Shown here: positions 6,999-15,843 of the stretch, one piece after another
Layout: every line of letters starts with the position of its first letter
Position numbering within the stretch: position 1 is the first letter of the stretch
Origin: CAIKMD01 sp963729935
GTDB lineage: Bacteria; Pseudomonadota; Alphaproteobacteria; ATCC43930; CGMCC-115725
DNA: 64,000 nt
Direction: 5' to 3'
NCBI GenBank assembly: GCA_963729935.1
Contig: CAVSPW010000004.1
Coordinates: forward strand, 693,626 to 757,625
The notes under the pieces: generated by a model
Database searches by the model: none
Seen by the model: the letters and a program-made list of their open reading frames with translations, nothing else
Told to the model about the DNA's origin: nothing
Program-made: the position numbers and the translations under genes

Positions 6999-9314
6999 CT
7001 ACTTCCCCGCGGCGTGAATCGCCTGCCAGATGCGCTGCGGCGTCGCCGGCATCGGGATCGTGCCGACACCCAAAGGCGCCAGCGCGTCGAGAATGGCGTT
7101 CACGACGGTCGGGGTCGCCGCGACCGTGCCGCCCTCGCCCACGCCCTTGACGCCCAAGGGATTGGATTTCGACGGCACCGGGTTGAAATCGACCGCGATC
7201 GACGGCATGTCGCCGGCGCGCGGTACCGCGTAATCCATCAGGCTGCCGGTGAGGAACTGGCCGCTCTCGTCATGGACGATGTCCTCGAGCAGGGCCTGGC
7301 CCGCGCCCTGAACGACGCCGCCATGGATCTGCCCGGCGGCCAGAAGCGGGTTGATCACCGTGCCGATATCGTCGACCACGGTATAGCGATCGAGCGTGAC
7401 CGCGCCGGTATCGGGATCGATCTCGACCTCGCCGATATGGCAGCCATTGGGAAAGCTCGGCACATTGGCGACGAAGGTGCCGTCGCCGCGCAGTCCCATG
7501 CCGAGCTCGGCCGGGATGCCCATCGGAATGTAGGACATCGCCGCCACTTGCTGGATCGGCATCGATTTATCGGTGCCGGCGATGGTGAATTTGCCTTCGG
7601 CAAAGACGACGTCGGCGGCATTCGCCTCCATGAAATGGGCGGCGAATTTCTTGCCCTTCTCGATCACGTCGTTGGCCGCCGCGCGCAACGCGCTACCGCC
7701 GACCATCATGCTGCGCGAGGCATAGGTGCCGCGTCCCGCGGCGACCTCGTCCGTGTCGGCCTGCACCAGGCGAATGCTCTCGAAAGGAATGCTGAGCCAT
7801 TCCGAGACCATCTGCGCATAGGTCGTCTCATGCCCCTGGCCGTGCGACAGGGTGCCGGCATGGACCGTCACCGTGCCCGAGGGATCGAAGCGAATCTCCA
7901 TGCGATCGCTGAAGATGCCGGTGTTGTCGACATAGGCGACGATGCCGCGGCCGCGGCGCTTGCCCGCCTTCTCGCTCGCGGCCTTGCGGCCCTCATAGCC
8001 CTGCCAATCGGCGAGGCTTTGGGCCTTGCCCATCACCGCCGCGTAGTCGCCGGTGTCGTAGGTCCAGCCCGTCTTGGTCGCATAAGGCATCGCCGCCGGC
8101 TTGATGAAATTCTTCTTCCGGATCTCGGCGCGATCGAGCTTCATCTCATGCGCCGCCTTGTCGATGAGGCGCTCCATGATATAGACCGCCTCGGGCCGTC
8201 CGGCGCCGCGATAGGGAATGGTCGGCGGCGTGTTGGTGAAGACCGCGCTGTTGAAGACGGCCACCGCGGGGATGTCGTAGACCGTCGGCGCCAGCTTCAT
8301 CACGAACAGCACGGGTACGATGCCCGAGCCTTCGATATAGGCGCCGACATTGTGCAAGCCCTTCCAGCGCAGCGCGAGGAAGCGGCCCTCGGCGTCGAGC
8401 GCCAGTTCCGCGCTCACCGCGAGGTCGCGGCCCTGATCGTCGCCGAGCAACGCGTCCGAGCGCGTCGGAATCCATTTCACGGGCCGGCCGACTTTCTTCG
8501 CGGCCCAAGGCAGCACTGCCTCCTCGGGATAGAGATTGCCCTTCATGCCGAAGCCGCCGCCGACATCCTTGGCGACGACGCGAATTCGGCTTTCGGGAAC
8601 GTGCAGGATGTTGTGCGACAGACCGTGGCGGATGCCGTGCACGTTCTGCGTGCTCGTATAGAGCGTGTAGCGGTCGTCGCGCGAATCATACTCGCCGATC
8701 GCGCCGCGCGGCTCCATCGTGAAGGCGTTCAAGCGGTTGTTGAAGAGATCGAGCTTCGTCACATGCGCCGCCTTGGCGAAGGCCGGCTCGACCGCATCGA
8801 CATTGCCCATGCGCAAGGTGAAGCACGTGTTGTTGGGCGATTCGGCATAGAGCTGGGTCGCGCCCGGCTTCACCGCGTCGCTCGCGCGGACCACCGCAGG
8901 CAAGATCTCGTAATCGATGGCGACGAGGTCGACCGCATCGCGGGCCTGCGCCTCGCTCTCGGCGATCACGACGGCGACGCGCTCGCCGACATAGCGCACC
9001 TTGTCGACCGCGAGCGGGTAATGCTTGGTGCGGTAGCCCTTGGGACCGCCGAAATCCTCGGGCATCGCCTCGGGATCGATGGTCCCGAGCCCGTCGGCCG
9101 CGTAATCCTTGCCGGTCAGCACCGCGACCACGCCGGGCGCGGCCTCGGCGGATTTCTTGTTGATCGATTTGATGTTGGCATGCGCGTGCGGCGAGAAGAT
9201 GAACACCGCATGCGTCTGGCGCACGAGATCGATGTCGGCGACGTAGCGCCCGTGCCCGGTCAGAAAACGCGGGTCTTCCTTGCGCGTGACCGGTTGTCCC
9301 ACTCCGAAAGCCAT
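6999..9314 (-). CDS. Molybdopterin-binding large subunit of a xanthine dehydrogenase-family hydroxylase (orphan)
   Basis: A full-length (771 aa) CoxL/CutL/XdhB-type large subunit. Visible signatures are the N-terminal entry VTRKEDPRFLTG, the molybdopterin contact VGGGFGMKG (near residue 255), IPYRGAGRPEA near residue 365, and the catalytic-glutamate motif GVGEGG near residue 725. The family hydroxylates N-heterocycles, aldehydes or CO using Mo-pterin and passes electrons through separate FeS and FAD subunits. Those partners are not encoded beside it; its neighbour is the FAD monooxygenase. It lacks the AYxCSFR loop of true CO dehydrogenase, so it is a form II-like hydroxylase. GGGAGG lies upstream of the ATG. 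A partner set exists at 48332-49664 but belongs to another large subunit. Confidence 0.88.
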   Translation of the reverse strand: MAFGVGQPVTRKEDPRFLTGHGRYVADIDLVRQTHAVFIFSPHAHANIKSINKKSAEAAPGVVAVLTGKDYAADGLGTIDPEAMPEDFGGPKGYRTKHYPLAVDKVRYVGERVAVVIAESEAQARDAVDLVAIDYEILPAVVRASDAVKPGATQLYAESPNNTCFTLRMGNVDAVEPAFAKAAHVTKLDLFNNRLNAFTMEPRGAIGEYDSRDDRYTLYTSTQNVHGIRHGLSHNILHVPESRIRVVAKDVGGGFGMKGNLYPEEAVLPWAAKKVGRPVKWIPTRSDALLGDDQGRDLAVSAELALDAEGRFLALRWKGLHNVGAYIEGSGIVPVLFVMKLAPTVYDIPAVAVFNSAVFTNTPPTIPYRGAGRPEAVYIMERLIDKAAHEMKLDRAEIRKKNFIKPAAMPYATKTGWTYDTGDYAAVMGKAQSLADWQGYEGRKAASEKAGKRRGRGIVAYVDNTGIFSDRMEIRFDPSGTVTVHAGTLSHGQGHETTYAQMVSEWLSIPFESIRLVQADTDEVAAGRGTYASRSMMVGGSALRAAANDVIEKGKKFAAHFMEANAADVVFAEGKFTIAGTDKSMPIQQVAAMSYIPMGIPAELGMGLRGDGTFVANVPSFPNGCHIGEVEIDPDTGAVTLDRYTVVDDIGTVINPLLAAGQIHGGVVQGAGQALLEDIVHDESGQFLTGSLMDYAVPRAGDMPSIAVDFNPVPSKSNPLGVKGVGEGGTVAATPTVVNAILDALAPLGVGTIPMPATPQRIWQAIHAAGK

Positions 9315-9446
9315 GTCCGTTTCCTCCCTGTTATTTGGACCGCGCGCGACGGGTCCGACCTATGGAGGAATTCTTACCCGGCGCGCGACGCAACGCAAGG
9401 TGCGCCGGAGACGCTTTCCGGCGGCGCCCACTTGGCCGCGGCGGCC

Positions 9447-10265
9447 TTACATGTATCCGGGGTAGAGCCGGGACAGGCGCCCATTGCAGGCCGCGACCAG
9501 CCGGTGCCGCTCCGCGGCCGTGTCGATCTCGTCCGCCTGGGCGTCGATGCGTTTGCGCTCGATCTCGGTGCGCACGCGCGCTTCATCGGCCTCGAGCCGG
9601 CGTTGCAGATTTTCGCGCGCCGCGGCCTCGTTTCGGCCCCAGACGCCGTAGAGATCGGCAAGACCCTTGGCGGCGCCGGCGCGAAGCGCTTTGGCCGCGG
9701 CGCGCATGAGCGCGTCGTCGAGCGCGACATGGCGCTTCTCATGCCCCAGAACCTCGGTATAGACGCAGGGCTCGGAACCCACGAAATCGCTCGCAACATG
9801 GATTCGGCGCGCGGTGAGGCCGAGCGTGAAGGCGAGCCGCGTCGGATAGGCGCACACCCCGCCTTCCGGGCTTTGCGCGACCTTGACATTCATCAGCGCG
9901 AACACGACCTCGCGGCTTTCGGTCGCGCCCAACGCCATATGGCGGTAATCGACATTCATCAGCCGGCCGATCTGGTCGAGCGACATGGACTTGTCGATCT
10001 TCGGTTCGGGCAGGAAGGTGGTCACCGCATAATCGGGCGCCGGTCCGCGCGGGCAATAGCTCAGATCGCGCGATTCGAGGCCGAGCGCGATACCGATCGA
10101 CGCGAGACTGAATGTGGAACCGATCGAACCGAGATCGAAGGTCGAGCCCTGACGTCCGACGCCGAGGGTCGAGCCGAAGGAGGTCGGCTCGCGTGCCGAG
10201 CAGGCGCCCAGAAAAAGCAAGGCGCCGCTCAAAAGTATCGCGCTTAAAACCGAGCGGATGTCCAA
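9447..10265 (-). CDS. Putative lipoprotein with HExxH motif
   Basis: A hypothetical protein of about 272 residues. It has a short basic n-region, a hydrophobic stretch and a lipobox (LFLGAC), so it should be a lipoprotein. The central region contains EVLGHEKRHVALDD, which includes an H-E-x-x-H zinc-protease motif. Two cysteines (GGVCAYP, EPCVYTE) flank this region and could form a disulfide. The last 25 residues, ending CNGRLSRLYPGY, match the C-terminus of the paralogue at 22939-23676, as does the whole domain. Function is unknown; a zinc-dependent envelope peptidase is an inference. The best start is TTG at 10265 with AAGGG upstream; the frame remains open to a TTG at 10304. It is divergent from the luciferase-like gene. 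Confidence 0.72.
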   Translation of the reverse strand: MDIRSVLSAILLSGALLFLGACSAREPTSFGSTLGVGRQGSTFDLGSIGSTFSLASIGIALGLESRDLSYCPRGPAPDYAVTTFLPEPKIDKSMSLDQIGRLMNVDYRHMALGATESREVVFALMNVKVAQSPEGGVCAYPTRLAFTLGLTARRIHVASDFVGSEPCVYTEVLGHEKRHVALDDALMRAAAKALRAGAAKGLADLYGVWGRNEAAARENLQRRLEADEARVRTEIERKRIDAQADEIDTAAERHRLVAACNGRLSRLYPGYM

Positions 10266-10393
10266 ACGACGAAGCCCTTCTAGCTCAGACGTCGGTTTCT
10301 GCAATCAATGTGAACGAGCGGCGCGGCCCAGGCAAGCATGATTTCATCGCAGGGTCTGCGCGGCGGTCGGCGCAGCGATTCTCGCCTTGCCGA

Positions 10394-10424
10394 TTGCCAC
10401 GCGACTCGGAACCTGCGTTATAAT
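10394..10424 (+). promoter_or_regulatory. Possible sigma-70 promoter for the LLM-family gene
   Basis: A perfect TATAAT (10419-10424) with TTGCCA 19 bases upstream (10394-10399). It is the only consensus-like -10 box I noticed in this GC-rich region and lies about 78 bp before the ATG of the downstream gene. The 19-bp spacer is longer than ideal. Confidence 0.4.
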
Positions 10425-10501
10425 ATTTGTCATCGTCATGTCATAAACCTTGTCCGGCGACCGACTCGATGGCGCGCGGACGCCACAAGGGTACGCGCAC
10501 G

Positions 10502-11500
10502 ATGAAGCTCTCGGTTCTCACCGTCGTCGATCACTATCCCGATCGCGCGCGCGATCTCGGTTCGTTTTATCGCGAGTTGATCGACCAGGCGGTGCTTGCC
10601 GACCGGCTCGGCTACGAAGCCTTCTTCGTCGCCGAGCATCATTTTCATCCCTACGGCGTCGTCGCCAATCCGGCGGTGATCCTGGCCGCGATCGCGGAGC
10701 GGACGACGCGCATCCGCCTCGGCCCGGCGGTGACGATCCTGCCCTTTCGCGATCCGCGCACCGTCGCCGAGGATTACGCGATGCTCGACCAGATCTCGCG
10801 CGGCCGCCTCGTGCTGGGCCTGGGCTCGGGCTATTTGCGCCACGAATTCGCGGGATTTTCGCGCGACCCCGCCGAGAAGCGCGAACGCTTCGATGAAGCG
10901 ATGGCGATCGTGAAACGGCTCATCGCCGGCGAGCGCGTCGATTATCGCGGAAAGTTCAACACCATCGACAACGTCCAGCTCAACATCCGCCCGGTGCAGG
11001 CGCAAGTGCCGATCTATGTCGCCGCGCTGACCAAGGAGGCCGCCTATCATATCGGCCGCCAGGGCAACGGGCTCCTCACCATTCCTTACGGCACGCTCGA
11101 GAGCATGGCCGAGATGGGCCCGCTCGCGGAATCTTTCGCGCGCGGCCGCGCCGAATCCGGCGCCGCGTCGATGCCGCAGGGTCTCGCGCCGCACATCACC
11201 ACTTTCCACACCCATGTCGCGGCGAGCGAGGCCGAAGCGGAAGCCGGGGTGCGCGCTCCGTTCGAGCTTTACTGCCGGACCCGTCTCTACGCGCGGCCCT
11301 GGAGCTACGAACAGATCCGCGAGAACGGGCTCGCGCTGTTCGGCTCGGTCGAGAGCGTCGCGAAGAAACTCCAGGCGCTCGCGGCGATGGGAGTCGAGAA
11401 CGTCAGCACCATGGCCAATTTCGGCGCGATGCCGGCGGCCGCAGTCGAAGCCTCGATGCGGCTGATGATCGAAGAGGTCCTTCCCCGCGCGAACCGCTGA
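10502..11500 (+). CDS. LLM-class flavin-dependent oxidoreductase
   Basis: A 332-residue luciferase-like monooxygenase (TIM barrel, F420/FMN-dependent superfamily). Family marks are AEHHFHPYG near residue 45, the beta-strand IRLGPAVTILPFRDP, and the segment ISRGRLVLGLGSGYLRHEF near residue 105. The class uses reduced FMN to oxygenate substrates (luciferase, alkanesulfonate or nitrilotriacetate monooxygenase types); the exact type cannot be told. A partner flavin reductase is not adjacent. The start is the ATG at 10502, because the conserved family N-terminus (M-K-L-S-V-L) begins there. It precedes the Rieske oxygenase by 77 bp on the same strand. Confidence 0.85.
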   Translation: MKLSVLTVVDHYPDRARDLGSFYRELIDQAVLADRLGYEAFFVAEHHFHPYGVVANPAVILAAIAERTTRIRLGPAVTILPFRDPRTVAEDYAMLDQISRGRLVLGLGSGYLRHEFAGFSRDPAEKRERFDEAMAIVKRLIAGERVDYRGKFNTIDNVQLNIRPVQAQVPIYVAALTKEAAYHIGRQGNGLLTIPYGTLESMAEMGPLAESFARGRAESGAASMPQGLAPHITTFHTHVAASEAEAEAGVRAPFELYCRTRLYARPWSYEQIRENGLALFGSVESVAKKLQALAAMGVENVSTMANFGAMPAAAVEASMRLMIEEVLPRANR

Positions 11501-11577
11501 GCGCGCGGCCGCAAAAACCTTGGCTTTTGACGCGCGTTGCGCCGAGAATGGTCCAAAATCTCAAGGGAGAGCGCCTC

Positions 11578-12633
11578 ATGTTCATGCGCAATTGCTGGTA
11601 CGTCGCGGCCTGGGATTGGGAGATCCGCCGCCAGGAGCTTTTCAGCCGCACCATCTGCGGCGCGCCGATCGTCTTCTGGCGCAAGGAGGACGGCATGCCG
11701 GCGGCGCTCGAGGATCGCTGCTGCCACCGTCACATGCCGCTCTCGCACGGCAAATTGCGCGGCAGCGAGGTCGAGTGCGTCTATCACGGCCTCGCCTATG
11801 ACGCCGATGGAGCCTGCATCCGCGTGCCGAGCCAGAAGGCGATCCCGCCCGGCGCCAAGGTGCGCGCCTATCCGGTGGTCGAGCGCTACCAGTGGATCTG
11901 GATCTGGATGGGCGATCCGGCGCTGGCCGACCCGGGCCTCATCGAGGATTTCCATTGGATGGACGATCCGGCCTGGCGTGCCAAGGGCGAGCGGCTCGAT
12001 CTCAAGGGGAATTACCTTCTCATCGTCGAGAATCTGCTCGATCTCACCCATTTGCAATTCGTCCACTCGACCACGCTCGGCACGGCCGCGATCGCCGGCG
12101 CGCCGATCAAGGCCGAGCGCCGGGAGAACCGCGTGCGCGTCACGCGCTGGATGATGAACCATCCCGCCCCGCCCTTCTTCCAAAAGGCCGGCGGCTTCAA
12201 GCCCGACGAGGCCGTCGATCGCTGGCAGATCATCGATTTCTCCCCGCCCGCCTTCGTGCGCCTCGATGTGGGTGCCGCGCGCGCGGGCACCGGCGCGCCC
12301 GAAGGCGACCGCAGCCAGGGCATCTCGATGCGCAACCTCAATGCGATCACGCCCGAGACCGAGACCACGACGCATTATTTCTGGGCCCAGGCGCACGACT
12401 TCCAGATCGACGACCCGACCGTAACCGAGCTCATCTTCCGCCAGGTCCATACGGCTTTCCTGGAAGACCTCGCGGTGATCGAGGCCCAACAATCGATCAT
12501 CGGCGCCTATGGCGAGGCGCTGCCGCCGCAAATCGATTTCAACCAGGACGCGGGCGGCATCCAGGCGCGGCGCATCGTCGACGCGATCATCGAGGCGGAG
12601 AGAGGCGGACCCGCGGCGCGCCGGCGCGCCTAG
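11578..12633 (+). CDS. Rieske non-haem iron oxygenase (VanA-like)
   Basis: A 351-residue oxygenase component of the vanillate O-demethylase/phthalate dioxygenase group. The Rieske [2Fe-2S] ligands are in EDRCCHRHMPLSHG (C-x-H, near residue 43) and VECVYHGLAY (C-x2-H, about 20 residues later). The mononuclear iron site is expected in ENLLDLTHLQFVHS, which has the D-x2-H-x4-H spacing, near residue 155. It would demethylate or hydroxylate a methoxylated or carboxylated aromatic using electrons from a reductase that is not encoded nearby. The N-terminal MRNCWYVAAWDWEI is the standard VanA opening and fixes the start at 11578, with AGGGAGAG upstream. An upstream in-frame start (11527) was rejected. 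Confidence 0.9.
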   Translation: MFMRNCWYVAAWDWEIRRQELFSRTICGAPIVFWRKEDGMPAALEDRCCHRHMPLSHGKLRGSEVECVYHGLAYDADGACIRVPSQKAIPPGAKVRAYPVVERYQWIWIWMGDPALADPGLIEDFHWMDDPAWRAKGERLDLKGNYLLIVENLLDLTHLQFVHSTTLGTAAIAGAPIKAERRENRVRVTRWMMNHPAPPFFQKAGGFKPDEAVDRWQIIDFSPPAFVRLDVGAARAGTGAPEGDRSQGISMRNLNAITPETETTTHYFWAQAHDFQIDDPTVTELIFRQVHTAFLEDLAVIEAQQSIIGAYGEALPPQIDFNQDAGGIQARRIVDAIIEAERGGPAARRRA

Positions 12634-12703
12634 CGCGTCGGCTCGCGAAAGGTCGCGCGCGTGTCGAGACGAACGGGGGGCGGTCTCCCGCGTCCTCAGC
12701 GAA

Positions 12704-13702
12704 TTACTTCGAACCCATCTTGCTTTCGAGCTTCACCGGCACGAATTTGCGCGTCAGGAACTGGTCGTCGTTCGGGATCTTCGGCAAGGTCTTCAACGCG
12801 ACCCAGGATTCCTTGATCGTCTTGAGCGCGACCGGATCGAAGCGTCCGTCCTTCGACATGACCGGCATTTCGCGCTCATAGGCGCCGGTGAGGACGGTCT
12901 TGCCCTCATTGAGGACTTCATCGGCGTACGCGACCGTCTGCTCCTTGTGGCCGCGCATCCATTCGAGCGTCGCGAAGAATCCGTGGACGAAACGCTCGAC
13001 CGTCGCGGGCTTCTCGTCGATCAGTTGCTTGCGCGCGAAAATCACATGGGTGATGAATCGCGGCACGAATTCGTCCATCGTGACGAGCGGCCGCCCGCGA
13101 TGCTTCTCCTGGAGCGTCAGGGCGGATTCGTAAGATCCCATGCCGGCATCGACGGCGCCGCTGATGATCGCCGAAGTCATGGCCGGGCCGCCGCCGGTGG
13201 CGACGATCTTGATGCCGTCCTGGCCCCAGCCTTCGTGGATCGAGATCCGCTGCGTGAGCCAGGCGGTCAGCGAGCCCACGGTGCTCACCGCCATGACCTT
13301 GCCCTTCAGATCGGCGACGCTCTTGATCGGCGAGTTTTCGCCGACCGTCACGGCGATGTTGACGGGCGCTCCGAAATAGGCGGCGACGGCGCGTTGCGGC
13401 ACGCCTTTGACCGCGAAGGCCATGCCGGGTCCGCTGCCGAGCCCGAAATCGACGCTGCCTGCGGCGAGCCCCTGCTGGAGCTTGGCGTCGCCGGTGAAGT
13501 TGACGGCTTTGACGTCCAGCCCGTAATGAGCGAACACGCCTTCCTTGATGCCGATGTCGAGCGGGGTGAAAGTGAAGGCGGTCGCCACCGCCTTGCCGAC
13601 GCGCACCGCATCGGCGGCGTCGGCAGGACGCGGCGCGAACCCCAGCGCGATCAGCGCCGCAGCAAGGTTGAGCACGATACCGGCGTTTCTAATCGCGCGC
13701 AT
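12704..13702 (-). CDS. NMT1/SsuA-type periplasmic substrate-binding protein (orphan)
   Basis: A 332-residue ABC-type binding protein with a Sec signal (hydrophobic residues 9-22, cleavage near PADA-AD). The family opening is VRVGKAVATAFTFTPLDIGI. Lobe-I signatures follow: KLQQGLAAGSVDFGLGSG and SVADLKGKVMAVSTVGS. It belongs to the same subfamily as the proteins at 42436 and 43413, which share the KLQQGLAA...GLGSGP pattern. The family binds small organic sulfonates, pyrimidine precursors or aromatic acids for ABC import. No permease or ATPase gene is adjacent, so it must share a transporter encoded elsewhere. It is convergent with the Rieske oxygenase. Confidence 0.87.
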   Translation of the reverse strand: MRAIRNAGIVLNLAAALIALGFAPRPADAADAVRVGKAVATAFTFTPLDIGIKEGVFAHYGLDVKAVNFTGDAKLQQGLAAGSVDFGLGSGPGMAFAVKGVPQRAVAAYFGAPVNIAVTVGENSPIKSVADLKGKVMAVSTVGSLTAWLTQRISIHEGWGQDGIKIVATGGGPAMTSAIISGAVDAGMGSYESALTLQEKHRGRPLVTMDEFVPRFITHVIFARKQLIDEKPATVERFVHGFFATLEWMRGHKEQTVAYADEVLNEGKTVLTGAYEREMPVMSKDGRFDPVALKTIKESWVALKTLPKIPNDDQFLTRKFVPVKLESKMGSK

Positions 13703-13877
13703 GTTTTATCTCCCTGGTTCTTCGATCCGAGCGGTCGAGGCCCAAGCACCCCGCCTGCACTGTCTCTTCTTCGCCGTCCGATCGTGGACCAATTTGGCCC
13801 CGCGAGCAAGACGGTTATGAAATGCTAACGATTTTGCCGCTGAATGCGGCGGCGATCCTGTCCCGATCGATCATCTT

Positions 13878-15194
13878 CTAATTCATCGAATAGGGCAGCC
13901 AGAGCGAGATCTGCGGGAAGGCGATGAGCAAGGTCATGATGATGACCTCGCAGCCGAGGAACCAGAAGCAGCCGCGGAAGATCGTCTCCAGCGGAATCTC
14001 GTCGCCGACGACGTTCTTCACCACATAGACGTTGAACCCGACCGGCGGGGTCAGCATGCCGATCTCGACATATTTCACGACCAGCACGCCGAGCCAGACG
14101 AGATCGAGCTTCAAGGCGGCGAACATCGGCACCAGGATCGGAATCGTGATGAGAATGATCCCCAACGGATCGAGAAACATGCCGAGGATCAGATAGATGA
14201 TCGAGGTCGCGACGACGAGGAGCGTCGGATTGAGCGCCCAGCTGCCGATCATGCCGGCGAACATCGCGCCGATGCCGGCCAGGGCGAGGAGCTTCGTGTA
14301 CATCACGGCGCCCATGCCGACGAAGAAGAGCTGCGCCGTCGTCGTCATCGCGTCCTGAAGACTGGCGAGAAATTTCTCGAAGCTCAGGGTGCGCTGGAAC
14401 AGGCCGATCGCGGTCGCGAGCAGCGCGCCGCCGGCGCCCGCCTCTGTCGGCGTCACGACGCCCCCATACATGCCGCCGATGATGCCGAGAATGAGGACGA
14501 TGAGCGGCCAGATCTCCTTGAGCGAATCGACGCGCTCGCGGCGCAAGGCGGCGCGATCCGTGACCACGATCAAGGGCGCGAGGGCGGGGTTGAGACGGCA
14601 GCGGATCACGAGCATCGCCGAATAGATCGCCGCCGTCAGCAGCCCGGGGATGATTCCGGCGATCAACAGCTGAACGATCGAGACCTGCGCGAAGATGCCA
14701 TAGAGCACGAAGAGAATGCTGGGCGGGATGAGCGCCGCCAAGGTGCCGGCGCTGGCGACCACCCCGGCCGCGAGCCCCTTGTCGTAGCCCTGACGCAGCA
14801 TCTCCGGGATGGCGAGCCGCGCCATCGCGGCGGCCGCGGCGACGCTTGAGCCGCAAGCCGCGGCAAAGCCGGCGCAGGCCATGTTGGTCGCAACCGCGAG
14901 CCCGCCATGCATGCCGCCGAACCACAGCCGCGCCGCGCGGAAGAGCGACGCGCTGATGCCCGAATTGTTGGCGAGCGCGCCCATCAGCAGGAACATCGGG
15001 ATCGCCGTCAGATCCCAATTGGCGGAAAACACGAAGGGCGTCTCGCGCAACACGCTCATCGCGACGTCGAAATCGCGCAAGATCCAGAAGCCGATCAGCG
15101 AGACACCGCCGAGCGCGACGCCGATCGGCACGCGCAGCCCGATCAGGATCAGGATCGAGGCGAGGCTGATCGTCGAGACCCAGACGGCGTCCAT
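13878..15194 (-). CDS. TRAP transporter large permease (DctM-type)
   Basis: A 438-residue integral membrane protein with about 12 hydrophobic segments, the usual length for DctM. Typical stretches are LILIGLRVPIGVALGG near the N-terminus, LAALIPPSILFVLYGIFAQ near residue 155 and LTPPVGFNVYVVKNVVG near residue 380. Together with the small permease and binding protein upstream it forms a Na+- or H+-driven importer of a C4 to aromatic acid. It starts 13 bp after the small permease stop, so the genes are co-transcribed in the order binding protein, small permease, large permease. Confidence 0.93.
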   Translation of the reverse strand: MDAVWVSTISLASILILIGLRVPIGVALGGVSLIGFWILRDFDVAMSVLRETPFVFSANWDLTAIPMFLLMGALANNSGISASLFRAARLWFGGMHGGLAVATNMACAGFAAACGSSVAAAAAMARLAIPEMLRQGYDKGLAAGVVASAGTLAALIPPSILFVLYGIFAQVSIVQLLIAGIIPGLLTAAIYSAMLVIRCRLNPALAPLIVVTDRAALRRERVDSLKEIWPLIVLILGIIGGMYGGVVTPTEAGAGGALLATAIGLFQRTLSFEKFLASLQDAMTTTAQLFFVGMGAVMYTKLLALAGIGAMFAGMIGSWALNPTLLVVATSIIYLILGMFLDPLGIILITIPILVPMFAALKLDLVWLGVLVVKYVEIGMLTPPVGFNVYVVKNVVGDEIPLETIFRGCFWFLGCEVIIMTLLIAFPQISLWLPYSMN

Positions 15195-15207
15195 CGGGCG
15201 ATCGCTC

Positions 15208-15705
15208 TCAGCGCGCCCGCGCGCGCGTTACGTCGCGCACGAGCCGGACGAGCATGTAAAGCACCATCAGCCCGCCCGCGAGCGGCAGCAGCCATCGGCT
15301 GGGCCAGACCGGAATGAAGACCGTTCCGGCCTGCCAGACCTCGCCCGCCTCGGTCTGATGCGCCGCGCGAAGAAAGGTCTCCCAGGTGAAGACCGACACA
15401 TAGACGATGGTCAAAAGCTCCGCCGCCGGTTCGAGGAAGGCGTTCACCTTTGCCGGCAAGAGCCGCGCGAACAGCTCGACGCGGATGTGATTGTTGCCGC
15501 GCGCGATCCAGGCCCAAGGGAGATAGGCCGCCGCCACCATGTAATAGGCGGAGACGATCTCCGTCGTGCCCGAGAGCGGATGGTTGAGGACGGTGCGCCC
15601 GGCGACGTCGGCGCTGATATGAAGCATCATCAAGAGGCCGGCGAGAAGCGCGATCCACAACAAGGCGTGGATCGGGATCTCCAGCCATTTGAGCAGGCGA
15701 TCCAT
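15208..15705 (-). CDS. TRAP transporter small permease (DctQ-type)
   Basis: A 165-residue protein with four membrane helices (around residues 12-30, 45-65, 90-110 and 130-150). The conserved N-terminal amphipathic helix and the LSGTTEIVSAYYM segment of helix 2 are typical of DctQ. It acts as the membrane chaperone/helper subunit of the large permease. It sits between the binding-protein gene (138 bp upstream) and the DctM gene (13 bp downstream). Confidence 0.9.
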   Translation of the reverse strand: MDRLLKWLEIPIHALLWIALLAGLLMMLHISADVAGRTVLNHPLSGTTEIVSAYYMVAAAYLPWAWIARGNNHIRVELFARLLPAKVNAFLEPAAELLTIVYVSVFTWETFLRAAHQTEAGEVWQAGTVFIPVWPSRWLLPLAGGLMVLYMLVRLVRDVTRARAR

Positions 15706-15724
15706 CGGGTTATTTCACCGCGTC

Positions 15725-15816
15725 GCACAGCCGGCGCGCGAGCGCGGGCGTCGTGCGAAGCGACAGGCCGAAAAGCTTGAGCGCGCAGCACAGCCGGCGC
15801 GTGAGCGCCGGCGTCG
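15725..15816. repeat. 29-bp imperfect direct repeat inside the TRAP operon
   Basis: Two 29-bp copies, 15725-15753 and 15788-15816, agree at 27 positions and are spaced 63 bp apart in the gap between the binding-protein and small-permease genes. Each is very GC-rich with internal complementarity (GCGCGCGAGCGCG), so each could form a hairpin. A role in differential expression of the operon (high binding protein, less permease) is a guess. Confidence 0.7.
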
Positions 15817-15843
15817 CCGCGATGCGAGACGCTTGGGAAACGG

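Noticed and set aside
7014..10247. A 1077-codon open frame on the plus strand
   Set aside because: It is antisense to the molybdenum-hydroxylase large subunit and lipoprotein genes. Its translation is Arg/Asp/His/Gly-rich without any domain; long antisense frames are expected at this GC content.
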